This document shows positions 1 through 11,673 of a stretch of DNA of 64,000 bases, in pieces. Position 1 is the first letter of the stretch. Each line of letters opens with the position of its first letter. Position numbers and translations under genes: made by a program. Origin of the DNA: Cubamyces lactineus. Taxonomy: Eukaryota; Basidiomycota; Agaricomycetes; Polyporales; Polyporaceae. The stretch lies in contig JACDTU010000003.1 of NCBI GenBank assembly GCA_022376465.1, positions 2,170,001 to 2,234,000 of the forward strand. Direction: 5' to 3'. The notes under the pieces are model-generated. The model made no database searches. It was not told the origin of the DNA and worked only from the letters and a program-made list of their open reading frames with translations.

Positions 1-11
1 TATGCACCAAC

Positions 12-85
12 GGGTCGGTGGCGTAGTTGGTTATCGCATCTGTCTAACACACAGAAGGTCCTCAGTTCGAACCTGGGCCGACTCA
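12..85 (+). tRNA. tRNA-Val (anticodon AAC)
   Basis: A full cloverleaf can be folded. The 7-bp acceptor GGGTCGG pairs with CCGACTC (one G-T wobble) and is followed by discriminator A. A D-arm follows, then anticodon stem TCTGT/ACAGA around loop CTAACAC, giving anticodon AAC (Val). The T-arm is CTCAG-TTCGAAC-CTGGG. It has no intron and no encoded CCA. It lies close to the left window edge and 437 bp from the tail of the neighbouring coiled-coil gene. Confidence 0.93.
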
Positions 86-522
86 GGTCTTTTGCTTCTT
101 TGTCAAAGCCAGCTCTTATACATACAGTAGTCCTAGTAGACAAGTTGGACAGTCGCTAATCATAATTATCGGCCCTAGCAAGAGTAACATGAACTTCGTC
201 GCCTCAATTCACTATATATGTTACACATTGGACCTTCCTAGTGGGCGTTGATATGCACGACAAAGCGACCGGAACAATTGGGTTAAGTTTGGACATACTG
301 CGCGTCCTGCCGGTCACTGTGCCGCCAAGATGCTGCAAGATACCATAGAAATCAGGAAACCGACAGGAGACAGTCAAGTAGGCGTTACGAGAGGTCGACT
401 GAGAATAACCCTTGTTAGGAGAGCGCTAGCAGTCGTCGATCAAGCCAAACGGGAGATATAACCAGAGGCAGTCGACCAAGGACAAGCTCGAGCAGTGCAA
501 AACAACCAGAAGTCGCATGTCT
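86..522. other. Intergenic, no gene seen
   Basis: This stretch lies between the tRNA and the 3' end of the coiled-coil gene. No open frame with plausible splice sites or recognisable homology was found. It probably contains the 3' UTR and terminator region of the minus-strand gene. Confidence 0.5.
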
Positions 523-3500
523 TCAGCGACGCTTTCGAGTCTTATTCTTTGACCCTCTGGGCTGAATAGTCTGGCGCCGATCAGTTTGTACTCTAACCTT
601 TGTCAGCACTTCAGAGTCAAGCTTACCTTGATAACCACGTCAGTAGTGGCTGGGGAATTATTGGTCTCTGCCTTGCGCGTGGACGTTCTCTATGGTGGGA
701 GTCAGCCGCATGATCTATTGATTGTGAGAGGAAGCTCACCAGACGTTTCAACGGTTTTGCGGACGTTCTGCCATCGACTGGTCTAGGCGGTGGACTCGGT
801 TTAGTTCGCTTACCCAGAGCCGAAGCCGAGCTAGATTGTTGCTCCCCGGGCTCGTCATCAAAGTCCAGAATCTCGTCTGAGCAGTCTGTAGCTAATCTGC
901 TGAAGTTCGGCTTAGGCTGGCTAGGGTTGAGCATCACATCCATCGGAGGTGTCCTCTTGCTAGGTAACATGGCACCACGTGGCGTGCTCATCTTGGAGGC
1001 TTCGACATTGGCCCTTTGGTCGGGAAGCTCCGCTCGCTCGATCTCGACAGGAGCTGGTGCTAGAGGGGCGGGGGCAGCAATATCCACACCAGGCTGATAG
1101 ATTCGCACCGATGGCTACTAAGTCAGCACCTTCTGGTATATTGTGGTCGGAGACATACGTTTTCATCTCTGTCGGGGGCTTGCGTCGGAGAGCTACTTTG
1201 CCCAGAGGACATCCAAGCCGTAGGATCAATCATGGAGCGGATACCGACAGAAGGCACCGCCGTTTTGATTTTCTTGAGATTTCATGTACATCAATATGTG
1301 ATGGAGCTGCTGCGTTGCAGTGATATATCTCACCGGTGCGTTCAGATGTCTAGCCAGGGTAGACTCCAGAAGGTGGACCTTCGCCCTAAGTTCCTTGATC
1401 GTATTATCTCGCTGCAGTGATGTTAGCTGCTGGCGGAATAGTCGCGAAGGGTCAGCATACACGGCGCAGTTCGTTACGGTTTGCGACTAATTCTTGCTCG
1501 TTGATAGCTTGAGACGTGCGCACAAGGTTGGTGATGAAGGCCTTTTCTTCGTCGTTCTACCAGTAGCGCGAAGTGAGCACTGGATGGCTTCCAACGAAGG
1601 TGGAACATCACCAAATCTCCGGTGCGGTATCTCGACTCTATGGTCTTAGCTCGCAAAGTGCCCTTCATATCCTCAGCTTCCAGGGCGGCCACGCGAGTAC
1701 GAAGCGACCGCAATTCGGCCTCAGTTCCAGGGGATGGTTTCTGCGCATCAGTGAGTTTATTGCGCAGCTCTCGTGTTTCGTCTTCAAGGCGAGTTGCAGC
1801 TGCTTCGTATGCGTCAATGCGAACTCGAGAACTAGCAAGGTCGTCTTCAAGTTGCTGGATTTGCTTCTCCTTCGCAGCGAGAAGTGCAACATGAGCGAGG
1901 TCCAACTCCTTGATCCGGGCCGTGTGTTCTTCCTGTAAAACCTCGAAAGCGACTTGTTGGCGTTCCAGTGCTTTCTCTGTTGCATCTATAATGTTCTGAG
2001 ACGCAGTCTTCTGTTCCCTTAGTGCCGCAATTTCTAGCTCGAGCTTTGCTGTCATCTCGGCGGTTTGCTTCTGCTCGCTAGTGTGAGTTTCCACACGAAC
2101 GCTTGTGACAAACCTGCGCACCGCATGGGACGTCTCTGCTACGTGAAGTCGGTCCTACACCACATCCTTGAATGGGACACTGTGATCTACCGACATGACT
2201 GCCTACCTGGGTATCGCCTACAGCTTCCCTAGTGATACGCAGGGTCACCGACTGATCTTCAAAGCGCTCTTCAAGCGCCTGTAGTGCAACATGAGACGAG
2301 AGTAACAACTCAATGAGTAGCGTATAATCGCACCTGATAGCGCGCTTCCGCTTCCTGTAGCCTTGATCTGTGTTTGAGTGGGATTCGGTAGTAGGGTGCT
2401 ACAGGACGTACTTTCCAGAGCGCGCTTGCAGATCCTGCCGAGCGCTTACCAGCAAGTTTTGAAGTTCGCTGAGTTGCTCCGACATAGCACGCTTGTCATC
2501 GTGCAGGAGGTTGAGTTTAGCCGTGGCGACCTCTTCGCGGGACTTGCTTGCCCCTAAACCCTCCTTCAAGGACTCTATCGTTGAGCGCAAGCTTCCTAGT
2601 TCGACTTCGGCTTGCCGGAGCCTATAGACCATGTCAATACCCCTTGCCTCCTTGAACGAATGCATCAGTCACCTAGTGTTCTTCTCTGCAGCCTCCGCTG
2701 CTATGCTGGCGTTGGTGGCTTCCAGTATGGCAATCTGTTTACCCTTCTCGCCAACCAGAGCTTCCATCCGTGATATGCTATCACGGCCGATCAGTACGAT
2801 TGTGTGGAGGAAAGTGAGAAAGACGGTACTCGGTTTGGACCCCCTCAAGCTTGGTGATCAGCGAATCCTTTGTTTCGATTACTCCTCGCAACCTGTCCGT
2901 CCTGTAGCAACCTCACGTCAAAGATAAGCACTTTCAACGTGACAATTCGGACGTACTCATTACGGAAAGCTCCTAGGTGACGTAACTCCTCGGCTTGAAC
3001 ATTCAGAGTAGTCTGCATCTCTGCAATTCTATGGTGACATAGCGAAGTGATATATCGTGGGATGGACAATCACGTAGCAATGGGACGTACCTCTCATTGG
3101 CAGCCTCAAGGCGAGCCTCTGATTCCGCTGCTACCGACAAGGTTTCGTACAACTCCGTCCGCTGTGCCTTCAGGCAACCAGCAAGAGACACGATTTCTTC
3201 CGCTGTCGGCGGTAGTCAGAACGATCGCAACGAAATCACAGTGGTTGTATGGGTCTTCACCGGAGCGAGCAATAGCTTCGTTCGCACGACTTAGCGTGGC
3301 ACGATCCTCAACTTGAACGGCTTCCAACTCTGTGACTCGAGACTTTGCCTCTAACAACTCTGCTCCGACAGATTGAAGACGGTCTCGGAGAAAATCGGAG
3401 ACTTGCTGGCCTTACACCAATGTCAGTCGACCACTTGGATAGGCTCGAGCATTCCGCATGCGACACTCACCGTTCGCACACTCCATCTCCAAGCCGGATA

Positions 3501-4859
3501 TGATGCCCTTCATCTCCTTGGCCTTCGACCATTCACCTCCGCCCCCCATATACGGTGCTATGCCTATAAGGTCGAATAAATCAGACACATTACATCTCCT
3601 GTAAGCGTACCCTTACTCTGAATGGATTCAGCAACCTTGTCACGAAGCTCTTGCACATCAGCAAGAGACGACCGTGCGTCGCTAATAATGGCGAAAGACG
3701 TCTCTGATTGACCCTTTAGTTCGGCGACTGTTAAGCGCATGGCCTCCAGGCTAGCATATGGTCAGTAAACACATCTTTGATGGGTCAGGCATGATCGAAT
3801 CAACCTTTCCGAAGTTGTATGCAAGCTTCGCTGAGCCGCATCTTTCACGGCCTTGAGACGTTGATCTAACTCGTCCTTTTCGTTGCGGACAGACTCCACC
3901 TGGGATTGGAGATGCGCAATTTCTCGTCGCTATGACGAACGCTGTAGCATATATGCATTGCATTTGAAGGTAAAATTCACCTGCTCTTCAACTTCGAACT
4001 TGGCATTCCTCAAATCAGTCGCACCACGCATCATAATGGAAGATATGTCGTCTTCTTGCCGTCCATGAACTGAACTCAGCACTGACGCGCTTCTTGAATG
4101 GACATAAGGGGTTATGTCTGGACGGCGAAGGCGGGGCGTCGATGGCGGATGTCCTAAAGCATTGCTATTCGATGCCTCGAAGGTAGACAGTGAGCTCTGA
4201 TTGTCTTCTTTCTTTCGCGGCTGAGACGTGTGCGTTGAGTCGGATTCACCAAGGTTGAGTCGTTGGTGAAGGCTCTTGCGAGGTCTGATCTGGGAGAAAT
4301 TCTCCATGGTACGTTGTCGTATATGCGGTCCTTGCACCGCTACGGTATGCTTATGGGGTTTGTCAGCGACTGCAAAGCCGGCCGCAGGAGACTGAGACAT
4401 CTGAAAGGAGAATGGCATGGCGGCGTCCAGGTGATTGCTGGTTTGCTTGTCCTGGCATTCGCTCTCTGCATGTAATTAGTACGCCTACAAGGAGCAGTAG
4501 CTAGTAGAGCGGGTGTTATTACCAGCGCTGATCGCGGCCCGGTACTCTGCTGCGTGTAATTGAGAAGGCTCAATCGTGCCAGACTGAGCGGTAGGATTGG
4601 CCGTCGAGTGCATATACCGTGCATTGGTCGCGGTGACGTTAACACGCGCTTCAGCGGGATTGCATTGCCGTCTGAGGAGGGATGACTGCTCAGCGTCAGA
4701 GGAAGAGAAAAGTGTTTGTCGCAAGAGTCGGCCGTTCATTGGTATGACGCCTGACGAGGACCCGGGGTCGTTGTCGTCGCGGTCAATGTCGAAGGTGGAA
4801 CGGTCACGGGCGGCGCGCAGCAATGCGGCCATTGTGACGCGATCACGTGAAGGAGCCAT
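523..4859 (-). CDS. Large coiled-coil protein with basic C-terminal tail, function unknown
   Basis: The spliced model has 21 exons and 1080 residues. Exons on the minus strand: 4859-4523, 4465-3981, 3929-3805, 3750-3617, 3563-3471, 3410-3261, 3202-3091, 3028-2957, 2901-2830, 2777-2673, 2621-2412, 2367-2334, 2278-2207, 2154-2114, 2077-1612, 1556-1488, 1429-1334, 1272-1159, 1093-740, 689-627, 561-523. All junctions keep frame; the donor at 1487 is weak. Residues 1-274 are polar and Ser/Thr-rich. About 275-890 are Glu/Lys/Leu/Ala/Gln-rich, as in a long coiled coil. The tail is Pro/Ser-rich with S/T-P sites, an acidic patch (DEILDFDDEPG), and a basic end (KNKTRKRR) that looks like a nuclear localisation signal. 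I recognise no family. The layout resembles chromosome-axis, transverse-filament or spindle coiled-coil proteins, but that is inference. Confidence 0.72.
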
Positions 4860-5196
4860 TCGCGTTACCCGTGTCACCGTGGCATCATGGGGGCGTCGGT
4901 GAATGTGGCTGAAGCTTAATTGCCTTCACACACGCACTACCGCAGCTACTGAGCCACCTTGTGGAGAAACGCTGAACTTTCAGACACGCTCGGAGCCCTC
5001 CTCTTCGTCTAGATCTTGCTCACGCCCTCCGTTCAACATCTGAGATGCCGAGCGTAACACCTTGGCCACCCAAGCAGGACAGCGCGAGTACGCGATAGCG
5101 AGTTCCTTCTCTTCGCTTTTGGTGCTGAAATTGTCTATAGAAGCAGTTTCGCAGAGCACCTGCTCTCCAAGATGCGACGTAAAGTCGGGAAATGTC
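4860..5196. promoter_or_regulatory. Divergent promoter region, coiled-coil gene / BTB gene
   Basis: 337 bp separates the start codons of two outward-facing genes, so both promoters must lie here or in the flanking 5' UTRs. No TATA box or other element stands out. Confidence 0.5.
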
Positions 5197-6008
5197 ATGG
5201 AATCGGAGTCGCATGCTTCGGAGGCTAGCAAGGCGCAGAGACACCGCGATTACTTCTTCGATGACGGGAATGTAGTACTTCAGGTAACGCGTTCCTCACA
5301 CCTGCAGCATTGGGGCACCGGATTCTGAATATAGGCTATAGGTGGAGAGCGTGCTTTACAAGTTACACCGATCTCTGTTAGAGAAGCATTCTCCAGTCTT
5401 CCGAGAGCTCTTTACAATCCCTCAACCGCCGGGTTCCACTGAGGGTTACTCCGAGGACAACCCAATCGTTCTGGCCGGGGTAGGGGCGATGGACTTCACC
5501 CGTTTCCTTTGGCTCTTATACCCACCGTACGTGCGCCATGTCGTTTCTCGCGACCGATCACGAGGTAACAGTAGAACGATGACATGACAGTACTCTGGGC
5601 TACTGCGAAATTGCCACTGTCGACGAGTGGCTGTCCGTAGTGGACCAAGCCGACCGATGGCAGATGGACAGCCTCCGCGAATATGCTATTACCCAGCTGC
5701 GCCAGTTGTATATTGAACCCGTCCGCAAGATCCTCATCTGGAACCGATACAACCTTCCGGCCAACGAACTTGTCGCGTCATATATGGACATCATCTCCCG
5801 GCCTCTAGCGCCATCTCTTGCAGAAGCTCAGGAGCTTGGACTGTCTCTGGTGGTCAAGATCTCAAATGCCCGGGACCTTGTTCACTCTCAAGGTGCTTGC
5901 GCGTGTTGTCATATGGGCTTTCGAATGGGCGAGAGCGCTGCTAAGGATCGCATACTGGCCGACATCGTACACAGTATATTTGGAATTGATTCGCCCGCGT
6001 ATTTCTGA
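5197..6008 (+). CDS. BTB/POZ domain protein (229 aa)
   Basis: Exons 5197-5283, 5342-5526 and 5591-6008. The product has the mushroom-type BTB pattern. A short leader (HRDYFFDDGNVVLQ) precedes the core VESVLYKLHRSLLEKHSPVF, then FTRFLWLLYP and a helical back half (ATVDEWLSVVDQADRW, followed by LREYAITQL). The C-terminal part carries a CACC motif near an HMGFRMG segment. BTB proteins dimerise and often act as Cullin-3 adaptors or transcription cofactors. Agaricomycete genomes hold many such short, lineage-expanded members whose roles are unknown. The ATG at 5197 is the only start in frame with the conserved core after splicing. Confidence 0.82.
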
Positions 6009-6365
6009 GCGTGCCGACGTTTACGCACCACTGCCCTTTGCTTCTTGGACCACGATCCGCCTGCTTACTTTGATACCCCTATCCCTATAAACATTCAGAG
6101 TATTCGCCTTGACTAGCATACGTGTACTTGTAATACTCTTGAGCCTGTACGTATAGCTTGGTACCAGCAGACTCTCTAGTTACGAATGCAATGTACATGA
6201 TCTTCGAGAGAGCGATCTGCGAAGTTGCCGACTGTCGAATTCTTGACTTGCCATATTTAGGCGCGAGTGTGTCAACCTCGTGGCGTCCATGCACTCGCCA
6301 ATCGCGACGACGGTCTCTGTTCCCTCCATCTCATCTCCGACCCTGGGCAGCAGGCCGTTCCACTA
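6009..6365. other. Intergenic, CKB1 promoter side
   Basis: 357 bp between the BTB stop and the CKB1 start. No gene seen. It presumably holds the BTB terminator and CKB1 promoter. Confidence 0.45.
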
Positions 6366-7998
6366 ATGTCTCGACGGGCGGAGTACAGTCAAGTACCTAC
6401 GGAGGAGCAGTCCCTCCAGGATGAAGAGGTCATCAGTGGCACTGGCGAGGGCGACGAGATGATGGAAGACGCCGAGCAAGACGAGGATGGCTACAGTGCG
6501 TATACCTTCCCCGCATCCGCTCAATGCATGATCCTAATGCCCAACCCCATTGATGAACTTGCTGTTTTTTGTCCACATTTGACCCCTGGAACGTAATGCT
6601 ATGTGTCTTGTGCAGGCTCCTCGACGCCGACGTCGACTTTGACTTGGATCAGCTGGTTCTGCTCTCTCCCAGGACACGAATACTTCTGCGAGGTCGCCGA
6701 GGACTTCATCGAGGATGATTTCAACCTGACAGGACTCAATGCTATGGTGCCATTTTGGAAGGAGGCGATGGAGATGGTGCTGGACATGGAGCCAGGTACG
6801 TGCAGTAGCATTTCCTCTGGCCGTCTCATCGTAACCCCTCGATACTACTGTTACTAGACGAAGACACGTCCAAAATACCCGATGTATCAATCGTGGAGGC
6901 GTCTGCAGAACTTCTGTATGGGCTCTGTCATCAGAGATACATTCTGACAAGAGCAGGATTGCAGGCGATGGTGAGTGGCTGATACCATACATGCTCGTGC
7001 GCATATGATTCACAACGACTATGCAGGTTGACAAGTACGAAGCCGGAATCTTTGGCTCGTGCCCACGCGTATACTGCAATGGCTGCAACGTCGTGCCTTG
7101 CGGACGCTCCGATTTGCCCGGATTGGACACCGTGAAGCTATTCTGCCCAAACTGCAACGATATATACACACCTCCCAGCAGCCGCTTTCAGGGCGTTGAT
7201 GGTAGGATTCTCCATGGAAACAGTGTATAACTTATATTGATATTATTGAATCATAGGTGCCTTCTTCGGGACAACCTTTGCTCACCTCTTCTTCCAGAGC
7301 TACCGTGAGCTTGCCCCCGCGCCGTTCTGGAAACCCTCCTCTCCCTCCTCTACTTCTCCACGCTCTTCTGCCAGCTCCTCTTCCAACCAACCTCCATTCG
7401 TCAACCCTAACCCGTATGGCGGACAGAAGCGCGCCGCAGGCAAGGTTTACGTTCCCAAGATATATGGATTCCGTGTGAGCGAGCGCGCGAAGAGCGGCCC
7501 GCGCATGCAGTGGATGAGACTCCGCCCGGAGAATCCTGATGAGCTAGATTTGGTGGATTTCAGGGGTCACTGGATAGGGGAGGAGGATCACTACGGGGAC
7601 GGGGAGGAGCCGGCGGATGAGGACAGGCCGATGGAGGATTTTGACCCTGTGAGTATACCCAGCCTGTACGATGTAGACTGAACATGGATCGCTATTTACC
7701 CCACAAACAGGATGCACATGACGACGATGATGATGAAGAGGAGGAGGAGGAAGAGGAGGCGCACGACGGCGGTGCGCTCAAGGGCCGTACGGTAGCGGAC
7801 TCCTCCGCGCAGTCACCTGCACCCACGAACCCTCCTTCGTCACCCACCACTAGTGGTCCACCTCCGACCCCGCACGACGAGGCCAGGTTCGTAGATCAGC
7901 AGCGGGCGACTACCTCACCACCTCCTTCCGCTGGGAAGTTGCGCGTGGTTCGCCAATGGGTCCCGCGGGGCTCTGGGAACCGCGCACAAGTGTGCTGA
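6366..7998 (+). CDS. CKB1: Casein kinase II regulatory (beta) subunit
   Basis: Exons 6366-6495, 6616-6795, 6858-6970, 7027-7201, 7257-7648 and 7711-7998 give 425 residues. The signature [17 protein letters not shown] starts at residue 54 and is followed by the acidic-groove segment DDFNLTGL. The dimerising zinc finger is intact, with Cys 153, 158, 181 and 184 (CPRVYC...LFCPNC), followed by [11 protein letters not shown]2 beta dimerises and docks two catalytic alpha subunits, tuning a constitutive Ser/Thr kinase. Compared with animal CK2 beta (about 215 aa) this protein has a Ser-rich insert, a poly-Asp/Glu run and a Pro/Ser-rich C-terminal extension; long acidic tails are also known in yeast CKB proteins. 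The identification is secure; exon borders are all GT..AG and in frame. Confidence 0.96.
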
Positions 7999-8325
7999 TC
8001 GAACTGCATATACTGATTTATTCTGGATCCGATTCTCTCTCCATCCGCGCCCCTTCTATACTCGATTTCCTGTTCTCTCATATCTTGTCCATGTTTTCCT
8101 ACGTGCCATCTGTTGTTAGACTCCTACTAAAGTGCCGAAGTAAGCCAGTATACTACACCCTACAAGTAGATACATGACCAAATACGTCGTGGGAAATATG
8201 ATCCTAAATCGAGTGTGGAACTGTACAGCACCTCCAGCCACCGGTATTGAGCGTCACGTGTAGTGCAAGTACACTATCGCCCGCGACAGCCCACCAGCAA
8301 CCAGCAGCGTCAAGACTTCAAGAAA
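7999..8325. promoter_or_regulatory. Intergenic, RPL36 promoter region
   Basis: 327 bp between the CKB1 stop and the RPL36 start. The second half should carry the RPL36 promoter. No distinct motif was identified. Confidence 0.45.
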
Positions 8326-8877
8326 ATGGCCCGCAGCAGTGCGTATAACTCTCGTTTGTAGGACGAACGTATGCTGGATCGCTGACGACGAAATCTACGT
8401 TTTCTCTGTTGCTGGAATGAGCAGACCTCCGCGTCGGTCTCAACAAGGGCCACCCCACGACCCCCATCCCTAAGACCCAGCGCCCCAGCCAGCGCAAGGG
8501 CATCCTCTCCGCGCGCACCAAGTTCGTGCGCTCCGTCGTCCGGGAGGTCGCTGGTTTCTCGCCTTATGAGCGTCGGGTTATGGAGTTGTTGAGGAACTCC
8601 AAGGTGCGTTCTCTTTTTTGACAGTCCCGATCTTGGGGATCTGCATGGAACGGATGTTGAACGGGCGCAAATTTGGAAATGCAGGACAAGAAGGCGAGGA
8701 AGTTCACCAAGAAGCGGGTGAGTAGTTTTGCGCAGGATGGCTTTTGCATCGGATAGGACGGTAGATTGACTGGTCGTCTTTTTTACTCTCACTTTACAGT
8801 TGGGCACGCTCCTCCGCGCGAAGCGCAAGCTCGAGGAGCTCAGCACCATCATCCAGGAGAGCAGGAGGGCGCACTAA
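8326..8877 (+). CDS. RPL36: 60S ribosomal protein L36 (eL36)
   Basis: Exons 8326-8338, 8425-8603, 8685-8717 and 8800-8877 give 100 residues, the usual eL36 size. The first exon is only 13 nt (ATG plus three codons and a base), a typical layout for fungal ribosomal protein genes. Family hallmarks are visible: [40 protein letters not shown] and the basic C-terminus [16 protein letters not shown]. The protein is a structural component of the cytosolic large subunit. Confidence 0.96.
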
Positions 8878-10154
8878 AAGCAGCAGGGTATGCTGGGCGG
8901 ACTACTCCGATTGTCATCCGTACGCTACGCTGCGCTATGCCGGGGCAGGCTGGGCTCGTCGACCTCATGATGCTATGCATTCGTTGTAACTCTATGCGTT
9001 TCTATTCAATGCCGGACCCATGCGCTCCCTCATCATCGCCGCCGTTACTGCGTATCGACGAATGGCGGTCCATACACCGCTCGGTTAGATTTCTTCGCAA
9101 GCCAAGTCGGTCGCTCATCCCGCTCCGGATTTCCTAAGCTGCGATCAAAATACATTTTACTCTATCGAGCTGTATCGGCTATTGAACCTGTGTCCGCAGG
9201 CTTCATAGGATGAGTAGCGGATGTGCCTTGCACTGCGGAAGTCGGCGACACTTTCACCGCAAAGGAGTCATGCCCTATCCTCGCGGTGGCCTTGCGTGCT
9301 GAGACGCGTAAGAGCGCGCAGAAAGCCCCTGTGAGGCAAAAGTGGCATAGCAGAGAGGAGTTACTAGTCACTACTGGTAAGACCGGTACGGATATGCTGA
9401 CTCCCAAGTGTGGTGGACTCCGGGCGGCTTACGGATCTGTATGATTCATACGGAGGGCGCTAAGTCATGCTGGATGTCAAGGGATTTCTTGTTTGAGATG
9501 GGATGGATGGCATCGGCCGCGATCGGAGACAGCTTTGTGAGCGAGACGGCCGGGGGTGCCGCGTAGGCGACGGTGACGGTTCTGGGAAGATGTCTGTACT
9601 CTGACGGCGCTTGATCGGAGGTCTGATGCCAGCAGTGTTGTGCTTGTTGTGTTGGGGTTCGGAGAAGCTGGCGGCGGTCGAAACACAGGGCTGGGCGCAG
9701 GTACAAAATATATCGTGTGCTTCTGAGATGGACACATGGGCACTGGCCTGGGCTTGGAGACGATGATGAGCCTGGGCGGATGAGAGGCGGGAGGTGGCTA
9801 GACTGTTGGAGAGGAGTTGTTCTGCAGCATTCCGCCGTTCGACGGAGACGGAGGAGGGAGGGGAGGAGGGCGGGAGGGTTGGTCAAGAGAGAGGACGTAA
9901 GCGAGAATGAGGCGTTGGCCGGGACGGGCCGAGGGAGGGATTACCCGATTGAGGGTTTGATGATGTCGGTTGCCGACCCAAGGACGAAAAATCCGGCGAG
10001 GCGGACGAGTCCACTCACGATCCAGCAGACGACGCGCGTAGGCGCCCAGCCTCTATTTGAGCGTGTCAGCCAGACCGCGTCCGTTTCCTCTCCTCTCCTC
10101 CGTCCTCCCGCCCTCCTCTCTCCCCCCTCCTCCTGTTACATCTTGCCCCGGCCC
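8878..10154. other. Long intergenic region, no convincing gene
   Basis: About 1.3 kb between RPL36 and the VTT gene. Open frames exist on both strands but have low-complexity Pro/Arg/Ser translations and no splice-consistent domain. The last 440 bp is open in the VTT reading frame upstream of its chosen ATG and is most likely promoter and 5' UTR. Confidence 0.45.
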
Positions 10155-11673
10155 ATGTCCGCCTCCCTCTGTCCGCCAGCCCCGCCTCCTAGCAGACACA
10201 GAGCTTCTTCAACAAATGTGCGCCCGCCTCTGACACTCGCAACCCTCGGTCGAAGAAGGTCTAGCTCTCTCCTCGACGCCCCCCCTCCCACTCCGTCTCC
10301 TTCCCTCCCCACTCCTCGCTCAAAGGACGTCCCCGCACTATCGCTCTCCATACCCCCGCCACGCCAATCTCAGCCACCCAGATCGGCATTCGCATCCATG
10401 CTCGCCCGCTGGGCTCAAACCCTGCACCTCTCTTCCGAACAGAGCTTCCCTTCGACCCCTTCCTCTCCTCGACTTAGTCGTGCGAGCACAGATGACTCTT
10501 CAATTCTGCCTCTGTCTGCCTCCCCAACCCGCTCATATTTTGGGGATGTGTTCCCTGAAAAGCCCCAACCAAAGGCAAGAAATGGCTTGTGGGAAGGTTA
10601 CCCATCAGTGCGTCTTCCATCACTTCGCTCGCGTGATGGTCTGTTCAACTGTCTCCTCCATCCCTTCTGTCTTGATCTCTCTTAGGTGCACACACCGGTC
10701 CTCTTCGTGCTCATCATGTTCCCACTATCCACCGCCATTGTCGCGTTATCCATGTCAACGCTTCCCATAACCATGGCTTGGCCGCGCACTTTACCCGATC
10801 TCGCGCAACTAGGCCGGGAATTGCATGGCTATTCACAGAGCGGATTCATTTCAACTGCGCATGTCGTCGGGGTCATCTCTGTCGTCACCGTATGGATGCA
10901 TAGCTGGTCAATACCCGGGAGCGTACTTTCGGTAAGCGATCCCGTACGCTCCCGTGCGTGACTTGTATTGACCTTCGCGCGCCTCCCAGAATGTCCTTGC
11001 CGGGGCTCTATTCCCACCTGTCCTCGCGATTGTGCTGCTCACCCTCCTCACCACGATGGGTTCGCTGTCAGCCAGCCTGCTCGCGGCTCCGCTGGGGCCC
11101 TTCTTGACGCAACTCATGCCTCGTCCGCTGGAGATGACCCGTTCGGCGCTCGAGGGTGATGGGAGTAAAGCCGAGAACTCTTCTCCCTGGGTTCGCCTCT
11201 CGATTCTTCGTCTCGTGGGAGTCGTCCCCTGGTCTGGAATCAACATCGCGTGCGGAGTCTGTGGTGTTGCCGTCTGGGACTGCTTCCTCGGTGCCTTGAT
11301 TGGCTCGCTGCCGTGGACGGCCGTAACGTGCCAAATCGGCGACATCCTCCAGACCGTTGCGACAAATCCGCGCCCAACTTCTCAGTCGGTCCAGTCTCTG
11401 CTGACGTCACCGGAAATCATGATGAAGCTCGCGTTCCTGTCGTTCCTCTCCCTCGCACCCATTCTTGGTCGCAATCAGCTTCGATCGTGGCTAGCAGGCA
11501 AGGTCCCTCTCGAGCAGGCCGCATCGGCTGCTGCAGACGATAGGGCATCGCGGTGGGCGTGGGTCAAGGAATGGCGCAGCCGCATTCGCTCTTCTTCCAG
11601 GTCACGGACACGTGAGGCGTCTCTCAAAGAGCTTGAGACGCTTGTCCGAGAGAAGGAAAGCTTGCCTATGTGA
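10155..11673 (+). CDS. VTT (SNARE-associated/TVP38-TMEM41-type) membrane protein
   Basis: Exons 10155-10607, 10686-10931 and 10990-11673 give 460 residues. The first 150 are Pro/Ser-rich and probably cytosolic and disordered. Hydrophobic segments start near residue 152 (TPVLFVLIMFPLSTAIVAL). They are followed by family-like stretches: NVLAGALFPPVLAIVLLTLL with TTMGSLSASLLAAPLG, then LRLVGVVPWSGINIACGVCG with ALIGSLPWTAVTCQIGDIL. VTT proteins (TVP38, TMEM41B, VMP1, bacterial DedA) act in ER/Golgi membranes, and several are phospholipid scramblases. A basic, Arg/Ser-rich cytosolic tail ends the protein. The frame stays open 146 codons upstream of the chosen start, so a longer N-terminus is possible but has junk-like composition. 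Confidence 0.85.

Noticed and set aside
9446..9886. Minus-strand open frame of 146 codons upstream of the VTT gene
   Set aside because: Pro/Arg/Ser/His-rich translation, overlapping frames on both strands, no splice support or domain.
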